Assembly: GCF_000411475.1 (NCBI RefSeq)
Contig: NZ_KE150464.1
Coordinates: 372,001 to 436,000 of the forward strand
Length of the DNA: 64,000 nucleotides
From: Streptococcus sp. HPH0090
GTDB taxonomy: Bacteria > Bacillota > Bacilli > Lactobacillales > Streptococcaceae
Reading direction: 5' to 3'
The notes beneath the pieces are model-generated. The model saw nothing but the letters and a program-made list of their open reading frames with translations, ran no database searches and had not been told where the DNA came from. Position 1 is the first letter of the stretch. Each line of letters starts with the position of its first letter. Shown in pieces: positions 63,665 to 64,000 of the stretch. Made by a program: the position numbers and the translations under genes.

Positions 63665-64000
63665 TCATTTTCTTTGATAAGAAGTATCGTTCCAAGTCTT
63701 AAGAGTATATTTTTCGAAGTCGTCAGTCTCTATAATTGTTAGACTTGCATTGGCCAAACCACCATTTTTACGAAGATGCGCTTCATTAAATCCTAAAAGT
63801 GTTCGAAGGCTTGCAGTGAGATTTGCTCCGTGACCAACCAGTAATAGTTGTTCTGCCTTCGTGTTTTTCAAAGATTTAATAAATTGAATGGTGCGTTGAG
63901 TTGTGCTGTAGAGTGATTCAGCTTCGAACATACTAGTATCAAACTTGGCTAAGTTTGTTTTAAAGGCTTGAATTTGTTGCGGATAGATTGCGTTTAAAGT
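63665..64000 (-). CDS. histidine phosphatase family protein, C-terminal part
   Basis: The frame is open to the window edge, so the N-terminus with the RHG catalytic motif is outside. The 111 visible residues include the second catalytic histidine in LLLVGHGANLTASLRTLLGF, preceded by a helix with TTQRTIQFIKSL, and the C-terminal strands NASLTIIETDDFEKY. This matches the phosphoglycerate mutase-like phosphatases. The substrate cannot be told. The ATG at 63931 is internal to the frame, not a start. Confidence 0.85.
   Translation of the reverse strand, partial: TLNAIYPQQIQAFKTNLAKFDTSMFEAESLYSTTQRTIQFIKSLKNTKAEQLLLVGHGANLTASLRTLLGFNEAHLRKNGGLANASLTIIETDDFEKYTLKTWNDTSYQRK

Overview
The window is a 64 kb stretch of a low-GC Gram-positive chromosome that I assign to a viridans-group Streptococcus (mitis/sanguinis/gordonii relatives). 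The reasons are dprA beside topA, split coaB and coaC, the xseA-xseB-ispA-tlyA-argR-recN run, a glgB-C-D-A glycogen operon, a lacABCD/lacTFEG tagatose-6-phosphate lactose cluster next to a galactitol-type PTS, ptsHI beside nrdHEF, extended -10 promoters (TGN-TATAAT) and strong GGAGG ribosome sites. The species cannot be fixed from the sequence alone. No tRNA, rRNA, insertion sequence, prophage, CRISPR array or attachment site was seen; this is core metabolic chromosome.

Layout: 1-6.3 kb holds asd (partial), dapA, dprA, topA, a DUF454 membrane protein and cutC. 6.3-13 kb holds an MmcQ/YjbR-like gene and a complete leucine operon (leader peptide, leuA, leuB, DUF1294 gene, leuC, leuD, Sua5/YrdC-like gene). 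13-18.2 kb holds guaC, a guanine riboswitch, xpt, pbuX and ligA. 18.3-26.6 kb holds a type I pullulanase and glgBCDA. 26.7-30.4 kb holds serB, a glycerate kinase interrupted by a stop codon, a yueI-like gene and eno. 30.5-38.5 kb holds the xseA-to-phosphatase operon and lepA. 38.6-51.4 kb holds a lipoprotein gene, a three-gene galactitol-type PTS, lacX, lacABCD, lacTFEG and lacR. 51.5-55.1 kb holds nrdHEF on the minus strand. 55.4-64 kb holds ptsHI, udk, a pantothenate-type ECF S component with coaC/coaB, fhs, lysS and the end of a histidine phosphatase gene.

The most interesting content is regulatory. The leucine operon has a 17-codon leader peptide with three consecutive Leu codons, followed by four mutually exclusive RNA stems ending in a terminator; a near-perfect CodY box lies just upstream of its promoter. 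The lac/gal region forms one sugar module: two PTS permeases feed one tagatose pathway, with AAACAAA-type candidate LacR operators at three transcription units (a perfect 18-bp inverted repeat flanks the lacA promoter), candidate CcpA cre sites, and a LacT RAT/terminator before lacT. A guanine riboswitch lies directly behind guaC with no evident promoter of its own. Other oddities are a probable nonsense mutation in glycerate kinase, apparently leaderless ligA and coaB, a hairpin between ribosome site and start codon of the MmcQ-like gene, an uncharacterised structured leader before guaC, a row of four hairpins between lacE and lacG, and a NrdR box pair at nrdH.
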